Of a stretch of 64,000 bases of DNA, positions 1 to 7,861 are shown piece after piece. How positions within the stretch are numbered: the first letter of the stretch is position 1; every line of letters begins with the position of its first letter. The stretch is taken from contig NZ_BCSM01000003.1 of assembly GCF_001570865.1 (NCBI RefSeq), positions 62,001-126,000 of the forward strand, given 5' to 3'. The notes beneath the pieces are model-generated. The model made no database searches and was not told the DNA's origin. It saw only the letters and a list, made by a program, of their open reading frames with translations. Position numbers and translations under genes: made by a program. This DNA is from Rothia kristinae NBRC 15354 (GTDB lineage: Bacteria > Actinomycetota > Actinomycetes > Actinomycetales > Micrococcaceae).

Positions 1-238
1 TCTCGATCTCGTTCAGCGCGGACTTGTCGTACGGGGTGATCAGCAGGGTGCGGGCCTCGGGGTTCTGGAAGGAGGCCAGCTGCTGCAGCGGGGTGGGGGC
101 GCCGTAGTAGTCCACCAGGAGGGAGGAGAACAGGGAGGGGTTGGCGCGGCCGGTGCGCACCGCCGCGAAGTCCTCCTTGGCGGCGTCCACGGCCTTGCCC
201 ATCTTGGTGCGGGCTTCGGTCAGGGAATCTTCGATCAC
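1..238 (-). CDS. frr: Ribosome recycling factor, partial (C-terminal part outside window)
   Basis: The first 79 residues are present and the rest lies beyond the left edge. The product splits post-termination ribosomes together with EF-G. The N-terminus begins [13 protein letters not shown] and continues with the RTGRANPSL element typical of the first helix of RRF. A GTG start is chosen because a GGAGAG ribosome binding site sits 6 nt upstream and the family starts here. It follows pyrH on the same strand after 111 bp, the usual bacterial order rpsB-tsf-pyrH-frr. Identity is certain at family level. Confidence 0.95.
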   Translation of the reverse strand, partial: MIEDSLTEARTKMGKAVDAAKEDFAAVRTGRANPSLFSSLLVDYYGAPTPLQQLASFQNPEARTLLITPYDKSALNEIE

Positions 239-349
239 GGGGGTCTCTCCTGGATTCGGGGGTGGGTGCGGGTGCTCCGGCCTCCAGCTTACCGGCCCGC
301 CTCCGAACGGGCCGGGGCGGGTCGCGGCCGGACACAGGCCGGTGGGGTG

Positions 350-1081
350 TCAGGCGGTGACCAGGGTGCCGATCTGCTCGCCGAGGATCGCGCTGGCGAC
401 GTTGCCCTCCCCCTCCATGCCGAACACGCGCATCGTGACGTCGTTGTCCCGGCACAGGCTGAAGGCGGTCTGGTCCATCACGCGGATGTCCCGCTGCAGG
501 GCCTCGTCGTAGGTCAGGTGGCGCAGGCGCTTCGCGTCCGGGTTGGTCTTGGGATCGGCGGTGTAGACCCCGTCCACCCCGTTCTTGGCCACCAGCACCT
601 CGTCGGCGTGGACCTCCAGGGCGCGCTGGGCGGCCACGGTGTCCGTGGAGAAGTACGGCAGGCCGGCCCCGGCGCCGAAGATCACCACGCGGTCCTTCTC
701 CAGGTGGCGGATGGCCCGGCGGGGGATGTAGTTCTCCGCGACCTGCGCCATCTGGATCGCGGACTGCACGCGGGTCTCCACCCCGGCCTGCTCCAGGAAG
801 TCCTGCAGGGCCAGGGAATTCATCACGGTGCCGAGCATGCCCATGTAGTCCGCGCGGGAGCGGTCCATGCCGGCCACGGACAGCTCCGCACCGCGGAAGA
901 AGTTGCCGCCGCCGACGACGATCGCGGTCTCCGCCTGGCCCACCGTGGAGGCGATCTGCTCGGCGATGCGCCGCACCACGCCGGTGTCGATGCCGACCCG
1001 GCCGCCGCCGAAGACCTCCCCGGACAGCTTGAGCAGGACGCGGCGGCGGGTGGGGGCGAGGCGGGGAGTCTCGTCGGGCAT
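350..1081 (-). CDS. pyrH: UMP kinase
   Basis: A 243-residue cytoplasmic UMP kinase that converts UMP to UDP with ATP in pyrimidine nucleotide synthesis. It belongs to the amino-acid kinase fold. The phosphate-binding element VLLKLSGE lies near residue 15, followed by the glycine-rich GGGNFFRG and the nucleotide-binding [14 protein letters not shown] region. The ATG at 1081 is preceded by AGGAGG at good spacing. A longer open frame upstream has no conserved sequence and is not used. It lies between tsf and frr. Two hairpins separate it from tsf, so it may be partly uncoupled from the rpsB-tsf transcript. Confidence 0.96.
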   Translation of the reverse strand: MPDETPRLAPTRRRVLLKLSGEVFGGGRVGIDTGVVRRIAEQIASTVGQAETAIVVGGGNFFRGAELSVAGMDRSRADYMGMLGTVMNSLALQDFLEQAGVETRVQSAIQMAQVAENYIPRRAIRHLEKDRVVIFGAGAGLPYFSTDTVAAQRALEVHADEVLVAKNGVDGVYTADPKTNPDAKRLRHLTYDEALQRDIRVMDQTAFSLCRDNDVTMRVFGMEGEGNVASAILGEQIGTLVTA

Positions 1082-1216
1082 GGTCTTGTATCCTCCTGGC
1101 GCGCGGACGGCGCGGTGGTGGGTCCCGGGCGGCGCGGTGCGGCGGGGATGCCCGCGGCGGGCTCGCGGACCCCGGGGGCGGTCTGGTCCGGGCACCAGCA
1201 TACGCAGTCCACGCGC

Positions 1217-1251
1217 GAGGAGCGCCCGCCGTGTGACGGCGGACGCTCCTC
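1217..1251 (-). terminator. Hairpin between tsf and pyrH
   Basis: Inverted repeat with arms GAGGAGCG-C-CCGCCG and CGGCGG-A-CGCTCCTC around a 5-nt loop. No clear T-run follows on either strand. Its position downstream of tsf suggests termination or attenuation before pyrH, or an RNA-processing site. Confidence 0.5.
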
Positions 1252-1259
1252 GATCAGAC

Positions 1260-1278
1260 CCCGGGGCTATGCCCCGGG
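1260..1278 (-). terminator. Second, shorter hairpin downstream of tsf
   Basis: Perfect 8-bp inverted repeat CCCGGGGC / GCCCCGGG with a 3-nt loop, 27 bp downstream of the tsf stop. With the larger hairpin at 1217-1251 it makes a tandem structure in the tsf-pyrH gap. Confidence 0.4.
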
Positions 1279-1304
1279 TGCGGTGTGCGCGGTGCGCGGG
1301 GAGG

Positions 1305-2135
1305 TCAGTTCCCGACGCGGAAGCGCACGAAGCCGGTGGCCTTGGCCCCGGCCTCCTCCAGGACCTGACGCACGGACTTCTTGGAGTCCTTGGCGAAGTC
1401 CTGGTCCAGCAGGGTGTTCTCCTTGAAGAAGCCCTTCAGGCGGCCCTCGACGATCTGCGGGATGATCCGCTCCGGCTTGCCCTCGGCCTTGGCGGTCTCC
1501 TCGGCGACGCGGCGCTCGTCGGCCACCTCGTTCTCCGGGATGGAGGTCTCGTCCAGGAACTTCGGGGACATCGCGGCGATGTGCACGGCGACGTCGTGGG
1601 CGATCTCCTCGACGTTCTCGCCCTCCACGGCCAGCAGCACGCCCACCTGGGCGGGCAGGTCCTTGGAGGTCTTGTGCAGGTACTGGGACACGTGCGCGCC
1701 CTTCAGGCGGGCCACGCGGCGCACGATGACCTTCTCGCCCAGCAGGGCGCCGGCTTCGGTGACCTGCTCCTCGACGGTCTTGCCGTTGGACTCGGCCTTC
1801 AGCAGGTCCTCGAGGTTGTCCACGTCGTTGGCGACGGCCGCCTCCAGCACGGAGTTGCCGAAGTCGATGAACGGGGCGGACTTGGCGACGAAGTCGGTCT
1901 CGGAGTTGACCTCGACGAGGTAGCCCACGCCGTCCTGGACGCGGGCGGCGACCAGGCCCTCGGCGGTGGCGCGGCCCTCGCGCTTGGTGACGCCCTTGAG
2001 GCCCTTGACGCGGATGATCTCCATCGCCTTCTGCTGGTCGCCGTCGGCCTCGTCCAGGGCCTTCTTGACGTCGAGCATCCCGGCGCCGGTGCGCTCGCGC
2101 AGGGCCTTGATGTCGGCTGCGGTGTAGTTCGCCAT
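1305..2135 (-). CDS. tsf: Elongation factor Ts
   Basis: A 276-residue nucleotide exchange factor that regenerates EF-Tu-GTP. The N-terminal UBA-like segment ([20 protein letters not shown]) and the VNSETDFVA element, which contacts the EF-Tu nucleotide site, are visible. The C-terminal dimerisation and core domains follow, and length is normal for the family. The ATG at 2135 has a GAAGGAG site; upstream in-frame codons are non-conserved. It is 139 bp downstream of rpsB, the almost universal bacterial pairing, and is presumably co-transcribed with it. Confidence 0.97.
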   Translation of the reverse strand: MANYTAADIKALRERTGAGMLDVKKALDEADGDQQKAMEIIRVKGLKGVTKREGRATAEGLVAARVQDGVGYLVEVNSETDFVAKSAPFIDFGNSVLEAAVANDVDNLEDLLKAESNGKTVEEQVTEAGALLGEKVIVRRVARLKGAHVSQYLHKTSKDLPAQVGVLLAVEGENVEEIAHDVAVHIAAMSPKFLDETSIPENEVADERRVAEETAKAEGKPERIIPQIVEGRLKGFFKENTLLDQDFAKDSKKSVRQVLEEAGAKATGFVRFRVGN

Positions 2136-2274
2136 GTGTGCTCCTTCGTAAAGAGTCGTGTTCTGCGGCGTAGGTGTCGGTGGCGCACCGGGGGCCATCG
2201 GGCTCGGGCGGGGCCGGATTCCGACGGCGCCCCGATGCGGTCGGTCGGCACCCCGGTGGGGCGCCGTCCGGGTG

Positions 2275-3162
2275 CTACTGGCCGGAGACCTCGTGCTCGG
2301 CGGCCTCGGCCTCGGCGGCCTGCTCGTCCTTCTTGGCGGCCAGGGCCTCGGACTCGTCGACGATCGCGCCGGCCTCGGCCTGGGCCTCCATCTGCTGGTG
2401 CTGCTCCAGCAGCTCCTTCTCCCACTCGGCCATGGGCTCCTCGGCGGTCTCCTCGGAGCCGGACTTCTTGGAGTTGCGCTCCAGCAGGCCCGCGGCCACG
2501 GCGTCGGCGACGACGCGGGTCAGCAGGTTCACGGAGCGGATGGCGTCGTCGTTGCCCGGGATCGGGAAGGCGACCTCGTCCGGATCGCAGTTGGTGTCCA
2601 GGATGGCCACGACCGGGATGCCCAGCTTCTGGGCCTCGTCCACCGCGAGGTGCTCCTTGTTGGTGTCCACGACCCACAGCAGGGACGGGGCCTTGGTGAG
2701 GTTGCGGATGCCGCCGAGGGTCTTCTCGAGCTTCTCGAACTCGCGGCGCAGGAGCAGCAGCTCCTTCTTGGTGTACTGGGAGGCGGCGACGTCGTCGAAG
2801 TCCACCTGCTCCAGCTCCTTCATGCGCTCGATGCGCTTGGAGACGGTGGAGAAGTTGGTGAGCATGCCGCCGAGCCAGCGGTGGTTGACGTAGGGCATGT
2901 TCACGCGGGTGGCCTGCTCCGCGATGGTGGCCTGCGCCTGCTTCTTGGTGCCGACGAACAGGACGGTCCCGCCGTGGGCGACGGTGGCCTTGACGGCCTC
3001 GTAGGCGCGGTCGATGAACTCCAGGGACTGCTGGAGGTCGATGATGTAGATGCCGTTGCGCTCGGTGAAGATGTAGCGCTTCATCTTGGGGTTCCAGCGG
3101 CGGGTCTGGTGGCCGAAGTGGACACCGGAATCGAGCAGCTGGCGCATGGTCACGACGGGCAT
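2275..3162 (-). CDS. rpsB: 30S ribosomal protein S2
   Basis: A 295-residue S2 protein of the small ribosomal subunit. The conserved start [19 protein letters not shown] and the [12 protein letters not shown] block are present, as are the NLLTR and AI(R)SV segments near residue 210. It is about 50 residues longer than the E. coli protein because of an acidic, Glu/Ala-rich, probably disordered C-terminal tail, which is common in actinobacteria. The ATG at 3162 has a GGAGAG site. It is the first gene of the rpsB-tsf unit and is preceded by a long leader region. Confidence 0.97.
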   Translation of the reverse strand: MPVVTMRQLLDSGVHFGHQTRRWNPKMKRYIFTERNGIYIIDLQQSLEFIDRAYEAVKATVAHGGTVLFVGTKKQAQATIAEQATRVNMPYVNHRWLGGMLTNFSTVSKRIERMKELEQVDFDDVAASQYTKKELLLLRREFEKLEKTLGGIRNLTKAPSLLWVVDTNKEHLAVDEAQKLGIPVVAILDTNCDPDEVAFPIPGNDDAIRSVNLLTRVVADAVAAGLLERNSKKSGSEETAEEPMAEWEKELLEQHQQMEAQAEAGAIVDESEALAAKKDEQAAEAEAAEHEVSGQ

Positions 3163-3703
3163 GTCGCTCTCCTTCATCACGACGCCGGCCGCGCACCGGC
3201 GCGGAGCGTCGCGTTCTCGTGGGTTTCGGTTTCTGTGCGGCACCGCTCACCGGCCCCCTGCGGCGGGGCGGCTCGTCGGTGCTCCTGGCGGTCGATGGGA
3301 TCCCGTCCCGCATCCCCTTTCGGGGACGGAGGGGTATCCGCGCGGCCCGTGCCGAGCGGTCACCGTCAGGTGCCCGCGTGCGGAACCGAGAGCCGCGCCC
3401 GCATCGGGACGGGTGCCACCTGCTGGGGTGGTGGTCCCTGATGCGCATCGCCCACGCGAAGTCAGCGGGCGCACTGCGCCCACTGCTGCCCCTCAGTGTA
3501 CCCCACCGACGCGCGGGGGCCGAGACCCTCCGAATGCGGCGCCCGGGATGGTGGACGCTGGGGCCGCGGACCGGGGTGCCGGGTCTCTGCACGCCCTGGG
3601 ACCGTGGATGGGCGCCCCGATCCCGGCGGGTTCTCCCCAGCGGCCCCGCCGGAGCGCGGAGGCCCGGCCCGCGCACCCGAGGTCTGGGGCTGGAATGGGA
3701 CCC
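3163..3703. other. 541-bp divergent intergenic region (rpsB leader / lytM-like upstream)
   Basis: No convincing gene is seen. On the rpsB side a 6-bp hairpin (CCGCGC / GCGCGG, 3189-3204) lies just upstream of the ribosome binding site. A GTCCC / GGGAC inverted repeat lies near 3310-3345. A TACACT box on the minus strand (3500-3495) could be the -10 of an rpsB promoter with a leader of about 325 nt. No good -35 accompanies it. Autoregulation of rpsB through its leader is known in other bacteria, but I cannot match a named RNA family here. Confidence 0.35.
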
Positions 3704-4282
3704 ATGAGAGCCCCCATCGCGTCCCGCGCCCCGGTCCCGCCGTCATCACATCCCGCACCCCGGCCGCGCGCGGTCGCGGTGCTGGTCGTCTCGCTCCTGC
3801 TGCTGGTGGGACTGCCCGGGGGCGCGGCTCCGGCAGCCCTGGCCGGGACCGACCGGCCGCGCTGGGAGTGGCCGCTGTCCCCGCGCCCGGCCGTGGTCGG
3901 GGCGTATCGGCCCCCGGCGCAGCGGTGGCTGTCCGGGCACCGCGGGGTGGATCTGGCGGCCGCCCCGGGCCAGGAGGTCCGCTCCCCCGCGGCCGGGACC
4001 GTGAGCTTCTCCGGGACGGTCGTGGATCGGGGCGTGATCACGGTGACCACCGCGGATGGGCGCCGGATCAGCATGGAGCCGGTGGCTCAGCAGCTGCCCC
4101 GCGGCACGCGCGTCTCGGCCGGGCAGCGGATAGCGGTGCGCGATGAGCAGGCAGTGCACGAGCCGTGCGGGACCTGCCTGCACTGGGGCGTGCGTGAAGG
4201 CGAGGAGTACGTCAATCCCCTGCTGTTCGTCGGGGATCTGCGCCCTTCGGTGCTGCTGCCGGTCCCGGAGCACCTGAAGTGA
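3704..4282 (+). CDS. Secreted M23 (LytM-type) peptidase-like protein with altered active site
   Basis: A 192-residue protein with an N-terminal hydrophobic segment (about residues 22-48) that looks like a signal peptide or anchor, followed by one LytM/peptidase M23 domain. The zinc-binding H79-x3-D83 motif (GHRGVDLAA) and the glycine-rich core V(R)SPAAGTVSFSG are present. The HxH motif near the C-terminus reads C158-L-H160-W, so the first, catalytic histidine is replaced by cysteine. C155 lies close by and may form a disulfide. The fold therefore looks intact, but hydrolysis is doubtful. The ATG at 3704 lies 7 nt after a weak TGGAAT box; an ATG 9 nt upstream is in frame. The gene is divergent from rpsB. 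Confidence 0.8.
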   Translation: MRAPIASRAPVPPSSHPAPRPRAVAVLVVSLLLLVGLPGGAAPAALAGTDRPRWEWPLSPRPAVVGAYRPPAQRWLSGHRGVDLAAAPGQEVRSPAAGTVSFSGTVVDRGVITVTTADGRRISMEPVAQQLPRGTRVSAGQRIAVRDEQAVHEPCGTCLHWGVREGEEYVNPLLFVGDLRPSVLLPVPEHLK

Positions 4283-4325
4283 CCGGCCGGAGCGCGCGGG
4301 CACCGGGCAGGGGCGTGCGAGCCCT

Positions 4326-4421
4326 CGCTGAGACGCGGGTTCTGTGCTGAGATACCGCGTTCGTGCTGAGATGCGCCCCGTCGTGACGCATCTCAGCACG
4401 AACCGCGCATCTCAGCACGAA
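4326..4421. repeat. Palindromic array of a GTGCTGAGATGCG-like unit
   Basis: Three forward copies of a CGTGCTGAGATGCG-like unit (the first two degenerate) are followed, after an 11-nt spacer, by two copies in inverse orientation. The central pair gives perfect 16-bp arms, TTCGTGCTGAGATGCG and its complement, at 4360-4375 and 4387-4402. The array sits between the 3' end of the lytM-like gene and the 3' end of the CAU tRNA. It could act as a bidirectional terminator or be a dispersed palindromic element. A related palindrome occurs at 18134-18205. Confidence 0.7.
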
Positions 4422-4438
4422 GGCACCATGTGAACTAG

Positions 4439-4512
4439 TAGGGGGTGCGGGGCTTGAACCCGCGACCCAAGGATTATGAGTCCTCTGCTCTGACCAGCTG
4501 AGCTAACCCCCC
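4439..4512 (-). tRNA. tRNA with CAU anticodon (tRNA-Met elongator or tRNA-Ile2)
   Basis: A 74-nt cloverleaf is complete: acceptor stem GGGGGGT / ACCCCCT, D arm GCTC..GAGC, anticodon stem GAGGA / TCCTT with loop CTCATAA, T arm GCGGG-TTCAAGC-CCCGC and discriminator A. CCA is not encoded. The initiator tRNA is excluded because it lacks three G-C pairs in the anticodon stem. The CAU anticodon can be elongator methionine or the lysidine-modified isoleucine-2 species. The TTGGGTCGC variable-loop region resembles Ile2 somewhat, but I cannot decide from sequence alone. Confidence 0.92.
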
Positions 4513-4609
4513 GCGATCACTCCCGACGCACCGCGGCGCGCCGGGGGCGGATCGGTGCACCACTGTACCGCAGGCCCGCCCGAAGCACGGGGAGGCCCAG
4601 AGGTACGGT

Positions 4610-5809
4610 TCAGCCGGCGACGTCGGGCGCGGTCTCGGGCAGGGGGTGCTCACCGCGGTACAGGGCCTCGAACAGGTCCCAGGTGCGGTGCACATCGTGC
4701 TGGCGCACCAGCTCGCGACCGGCCCGGCCCATCGCGGCCCGCTCCTGCGGGGTGGCCTCCAGGACCAGGCGCAGCTTCGCGGCGAGGTCCTCCGGGTCCT
4801 GCGGGGTGAACAGGTAGCCGTTGACCCCCTGGCGCACCAGGTGCGGCAGGGCCAGGGCATCGGCTAAGACCACGGGTCGGGAGGCGGACAGCGCCTCCAG
4901 GGTCACCAGGGACTGCAGCTCCGCGGTGCCCGGCTGGCAGAACACGGTGGCGCTCAGGTATTCGCGGCGCAGCTGCTCGTCGGAGACGTACCCGAGGAAC
5001 TCCACGCGATCGGCCACGCCCTCGGCGCGGGCGACCTCGCGCAGGGCCGGCTCCACCTCCCCGGTGCCGGCCAGGCGCAGGCGCGCGTCCAGCTCCTTCG
5101 GGAGCCGGGCCAGGGCGCGGATGAGCACGTCCACGTTCTTCTCCACCGCCAGGCGCCCGGTGAACAGGATGGTCGGGTGCGCCGGCTCCTCCACGCGCTC
5201 CCCCGGGCGGAGTTCGTAGGCCGCGGAGTCGATGCCGTTGGACACGGGCAGGATCGGCTTGGCGAAGCCGTGCTCGTGCATGGACCGGGCGCCGATCGGC
5301 GTCGGGGTGGTGATGACCTCGGCGCGCCCGAGCACGTGCTCCATGTCCTTCCAGGACAGCTTGGCGAAGCCGCGCAGGAACCAGTCGGGGAAGGGCAGGA
5401 AGGGATTGAGGTTCTCCGGCATGAAGTGGTTGGTGGCCACCAGCCGGATGCCGCGGCGCTGGGCGGCCCAGGCGAGCATGCGACCGACGACGTAGTGGCA
5501 TTGGATGTGCACGACGTCGGGCCTCACCTCGTCCAGGATCCGCCCGACCCGGTGCTGCATCTCCCACGGGAAGCACAGCCGGTAGTACGGGTGTGTGGGC
5601 GGGTGGTGGCTGCGCAGGCGGTGCTCGGTGATGCCGTCGATGTCGATGGTGTAGGAGGGGCCGGCCCCGGTGCGGGCGGCGACGACGTGGACCTCGTGCC
5701 CGCGGTCCCGCATGCCCATGGCCAGGCGGTGGCCGAACTGGGCGGCGCCGTTGATGTCCGGCGGGTAGGTGTCCGCGCCGATCAGGATGCGCAGGGGCTT
5801 CTCGGGCAT
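4610..5809 (-). CDS. Glycosyltransferase family 4 protein
   Basis: A 399-residue GT-B fold enzyme. The N-terminal acceptor domain opens with RILIGADTYPPDINGAAQF and the C-terminal donor domain carries ILFTGRLAVEKNVD (near residue 210). It ends with the GT4 region SRPVVLADALALPHLV and GYLF, which binds a nucleotide sugar. No signal peptide is seen, so it acts at the cytoplasmic face. The overall pattern resembles actinobacterial mannosyltransferases that build phosphatidylinositol mannosides or glycolipids, but the donor and acceptor cannot be read from sequence. The ATG at 5809 was preferred to an upstream extension that is low in conservation. The gene stands alone between a tRNA and a strong hairpin. 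Confidence 0.85.
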   Translation of the reverse strand: MPEKPLRILIGADTYPPDINGAAQFGHRLAMGMRDRGHEVHVVAARTGAGPSYTIDIDGITEHRLRSHHPPTHPYYRLCFPWEMQHRVGRILDEVRPDVVHIQCHYVVGRMLAWAAQRRGIRLVATNHFMPENLNPFLPFPDWFLRGFAKLSWKDMEHVLGRAEVITTPTPIGARSMHEHGFAKPILPVSNGIDSAAYELRPGERVEEPAHPTILFTGRLAVEKNVDVLIRALARLPKELDARLRLAGTGEVEPALREVARAEGVADRVEFLGYVSDEQLRREYLSATVFCQPGTAELQSLVTLEALSASRPVVLADALALPHLVRQGVNGYLFTPQDPEDLAAKLRLVLEATPQERAAMGRAGRELVRQHDVHRTWDLFEALYRGEHPLPETAPDVAG

Positions 5810-5902
5810 CGGTGGGGCTGCACCTCTCGTCGCGGGGCGTGCGCCGGGCTCGGACGCATCGACGCCCCAGTCTACCCGCGCCCGTCCCGCCCATGAAGCG
5901 CC

Positions 5903-5936
5903 GATGCCTCCCCACCCGGGCGGGTGGGGAGGCATC
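5903..5936 (-). terminator. Strong terminator hairpin after the holin-superfamily gene
   Basis: Perfect 16-bp arms GATGCCTCCCCACCCG and its complement around a 2-nt loop, 24 bp after the stop of the upstream gene. There is no T-run, as is usual for high-GC actinobacterial terminators. Confidence 0.8.
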
Positions 5937-5959
5937 GGCGGTCGGTTGCGGCGGGGTGC

Positions 5960-6832
5960 TCAGCGGCGCTTGAGCAGGCGCCCCAGGAAGAGCACGAACG
6001 CCCCGAGGGAGACAGCCAGCGCGGACAGCGGGGCCCAGCGCTGCTTGGCGGCCTCCGGGTCCATGGCGTTGTCCGCGAGGCCCTCGGCGACGTCGCGGGC
6101 CCGGTTCGGGACGGCCTTGGCGTCCGCGGTGGTCTTGCCGACCAGGCCGCGGGCGGTGGAGCTGACCCGCTCGGTCTGGCTGGAAAAGTCGTCGCGCAGG
6201 GTCTTGAGGTGGTCGCGGCGGGCCTTGGTCCGCTGCTCCACCTGCTCGCGGGTGGGGGTGGGCTCCTCGGGCACCTCGCCGGCATCCTCGCGGCGCTTCT
6301 TCTCCTTCTTCTCGGCTTCCTTCTCCTCCTGCTTCTCGCGCAGCTCGCGGCGCACGCGGGAGGAGGTGTAGGCGGAGCCTTCCTTAGCCACGCCGAGGTC
6401 GTAGAGCAGGCCGAAGATCGCCGACTCCGGCTTCAGCGGCAGCTGCTTCTTGATCTTGGAGATCCCGACCAGCACGAAGATCGCGAGCAGAATGAGGAAG
6501 AGCACGCCGAGCAGCAGGGCGGCCAGCCAGGCCTCCATGACCTTGGCCAGCCCGGCCACGGCAGCCACGAGCAGCACGATGACGGCGAACAGCGCGAAGA
6601 CGAGGCCGACGGCGACGAAGGCGGCGCCGACGCCCAGCTTGGCGCCCTTCTCCTTCATCTCCATCGTGGCGATCTTCAGCTCGTCCTTGACCTGCTTGGG
6701 GCCGAGCCGGGAGGCGACCCTGGAGATGCCCACGACCTGGCGGGCGCCGTTCTTCAGCGACGCGAAACCGCCCCGGTAGGACCGGGGCTCAGCGGTGGTG
6801 CGGGTCTCCGGCGCACCGGGTTCGTGAGACAT
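5960..6832 (-). CDS. Phage holin superfamily (Holin-X type) integral membrane protein
   Basis: A 290-residue membrane protein. An N-terminal soluble stretch containing LGPKQVKDELKIATMEMKEK precedes two adjacent transmembrane helices (about 67-95 and 100-124), the layout of the actinobacterial Phage_holin_3_6 family. A long charged coiled-coil region rich in E/K/R (about 155-215) follows, and a last hydrophobic helix near 269-285 ends in RLLKRR. Despite the family name nothing around it is phage-like, and such proteins are ordinary chromosomal genes in actinobacteria. The function is not known. The ATG at 6832 has a GGGAG site. Confidence 0.8.
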   Translation of the reverse strand: MSHEPGAPETRTTAEPRSYRGGFASLKNGARQVVGISRVASRLGPKQVKDELKIATMEMKEKGAKLGVGAAFVAVGLVFALFAVIVLLVAAVAGLAKVMEAWLAALLLGVLFLILLAIFVLVGISKIKKQLPLKPESAIFGLLYDLGVAKEGSAYTSSRVRRELREKQEEKEAEKKEKKRREDAGEVPEEPTPTREQVEQRTKARRDHLKTLRDDFSSQTERVSSTARGLVGKTTADAKAVPNRARDVAEGLADNAMDPEAAKQRWAPLSALAVSLGAFVLFLGRLLKRR

Positions 6833-6972
6833 CAGTACTCCCTTGTGACGACGTGATGGTTCAGCTCCCAACGTACCATCACGGATCTGCATCGACGGCC
6901 TCGGGGAGGAGCCCCCGGCCGGGGTTCACCCCGCTTTCGTCGCGCCCCATTTCCTCCCGATCACCTGCCGGT

Positions 6973-7536
6973 TCATGCCTCGGCCCGAGCGATCGCCTCA
7001 CGGGCCGACTGCGTCCGATAGATGAACCCGCGCATCGGGACAGCCACACCCACCTGCCCGGCCCGGGCCACCACAGTACCGGTCTGATCCTCCAGCTCCG
7101 ACGGACGCCCAGCCGCAAGATCCCGCTGCATCGACGACGTCGTCCCCGCCGCGAAGCCATCGGCGTACACCGCGAAGACCTCAGCAGCATCCTCCTCGGT
7201 GAACTCCACCCCATGGGCCCGAGCCACCGTCCGCACCTCCTCGATCGCCTCCCACACCAGGGACCGGGTGCCCTCATCCGCACGGGTCTGCCCCACCGTC
7301 AGCCCCGTCACCGCCCCGACCCCGCCGTAGGAGGCGATCAGCGCCAGCTTCTTCCACAGGGCCCGCTGCACATCCGCCACGGGCACCAGCTCCACCGTCT
7401 CCTCGGCGTCCTCCGTCGCGATCCGCACCCGGGGAGCATCCGCCCACCCCGTGCGGGCCACCAGGCGCACCCGATGCCCGGCCTGCTGCAGCCGAACCGC
7501 GAAGTACAGGCCCATCGCCCCAGCCCCATGGATCAT
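6973..7536 (-). pseudogene. 2-dehydropantoate 2-reductase-like gene with internal in-frame deletion
   Basis: A 187-residue open frame joins the two ends of an ApbA/PanE reductase. Residues 2-30 hold the NADP-binding GxGxxG element (HGAGAMGLYFAVRLQQAGH). The sequence then passes within about 20 residues to the C-terminal helical domain (ALWKKLALIASYGGVGAVTGL and later GFIYRTQS). Full-length members are about 300 residues, so roughly 110 residues spanning the second half of the Rossmann domain are missing. The reading frame and a ribosome binding site (GGAG) are intact, so a protein may be made, but reductase activity is very unlikely. Codon use is less GC-biased than in the neighbours. Confidence 0.7.
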
Positions 7537-7622
7537 GGATCTCCACGATCCGACTCCTCCCCGTCCGGAATGGGCGAGGTGCGCATCACACCCCCAGGGT
7601 AACCCGGACGGGACGCAGAAAC

Positions 7623-7650
7623 GGCCCCCTCCCCTTCCGGGGAGGAGGCC
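7623..7650 (-). terminator. Terminator of tRNA-Asn
   Basis: A hairpin with core arms CCTCCCC / GGGGAGG, extended by GGCC / GGCC, sits 7 nt beyond the encoded CCA end of tRNA-Asn. GTTTCTG follows on the minus strand. Confidence 0.7.
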
Positions 7651-7657
7651 TCCAGAC

Positions 7658-7733
7658 TGGCTCCCCCGACTGGACTCGAACCAGTAACCCTTCGATTAAC
7701 AGTCGAATGCTCTGCCAATTGAGCTACGGGGGA
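7658..7733 (-). tRNA. tRNA-Asn (GUU)
   Basis: A 76-nt tRNA with acceptor stem TCCCCCG / CGGGGGA, D arm GCTC..GAGC, anticodon loop CTGTTAA (anticodon GTT), T arm ACTGG-TTCGAGT-CCAGT, discriminator G and an encoded CCA. All stems pair. Confidence 0.97.
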
Positions 7734-7861
7734 CCGTGGCCGCAGCGGCTCGCGCCGCTGGCAACAACACGGTACTCTACCGGCCGCCGCGCGAGCGCGC
7801 AAAACCGGCCCGCGGTGACACTGAGCACGCCCGACGTCTGCCCCGAACCGGACGACCCGCC

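Noticed and set aside
3247-3483. 78-codon minus-strand frame in the rpsB upstream region
   Set aside because: It is Gly/Pro/Arg-rich without a binding site or recognisable motif, as expected from chance frames at this GC content.
5960-6832. Holin-superfamily gene as a sign of a prophage
   Set aside because: No integrase, terminase, capsid or att-like repeats lie nearby, and this family is a normal chromosomal gene in actinobacteria.
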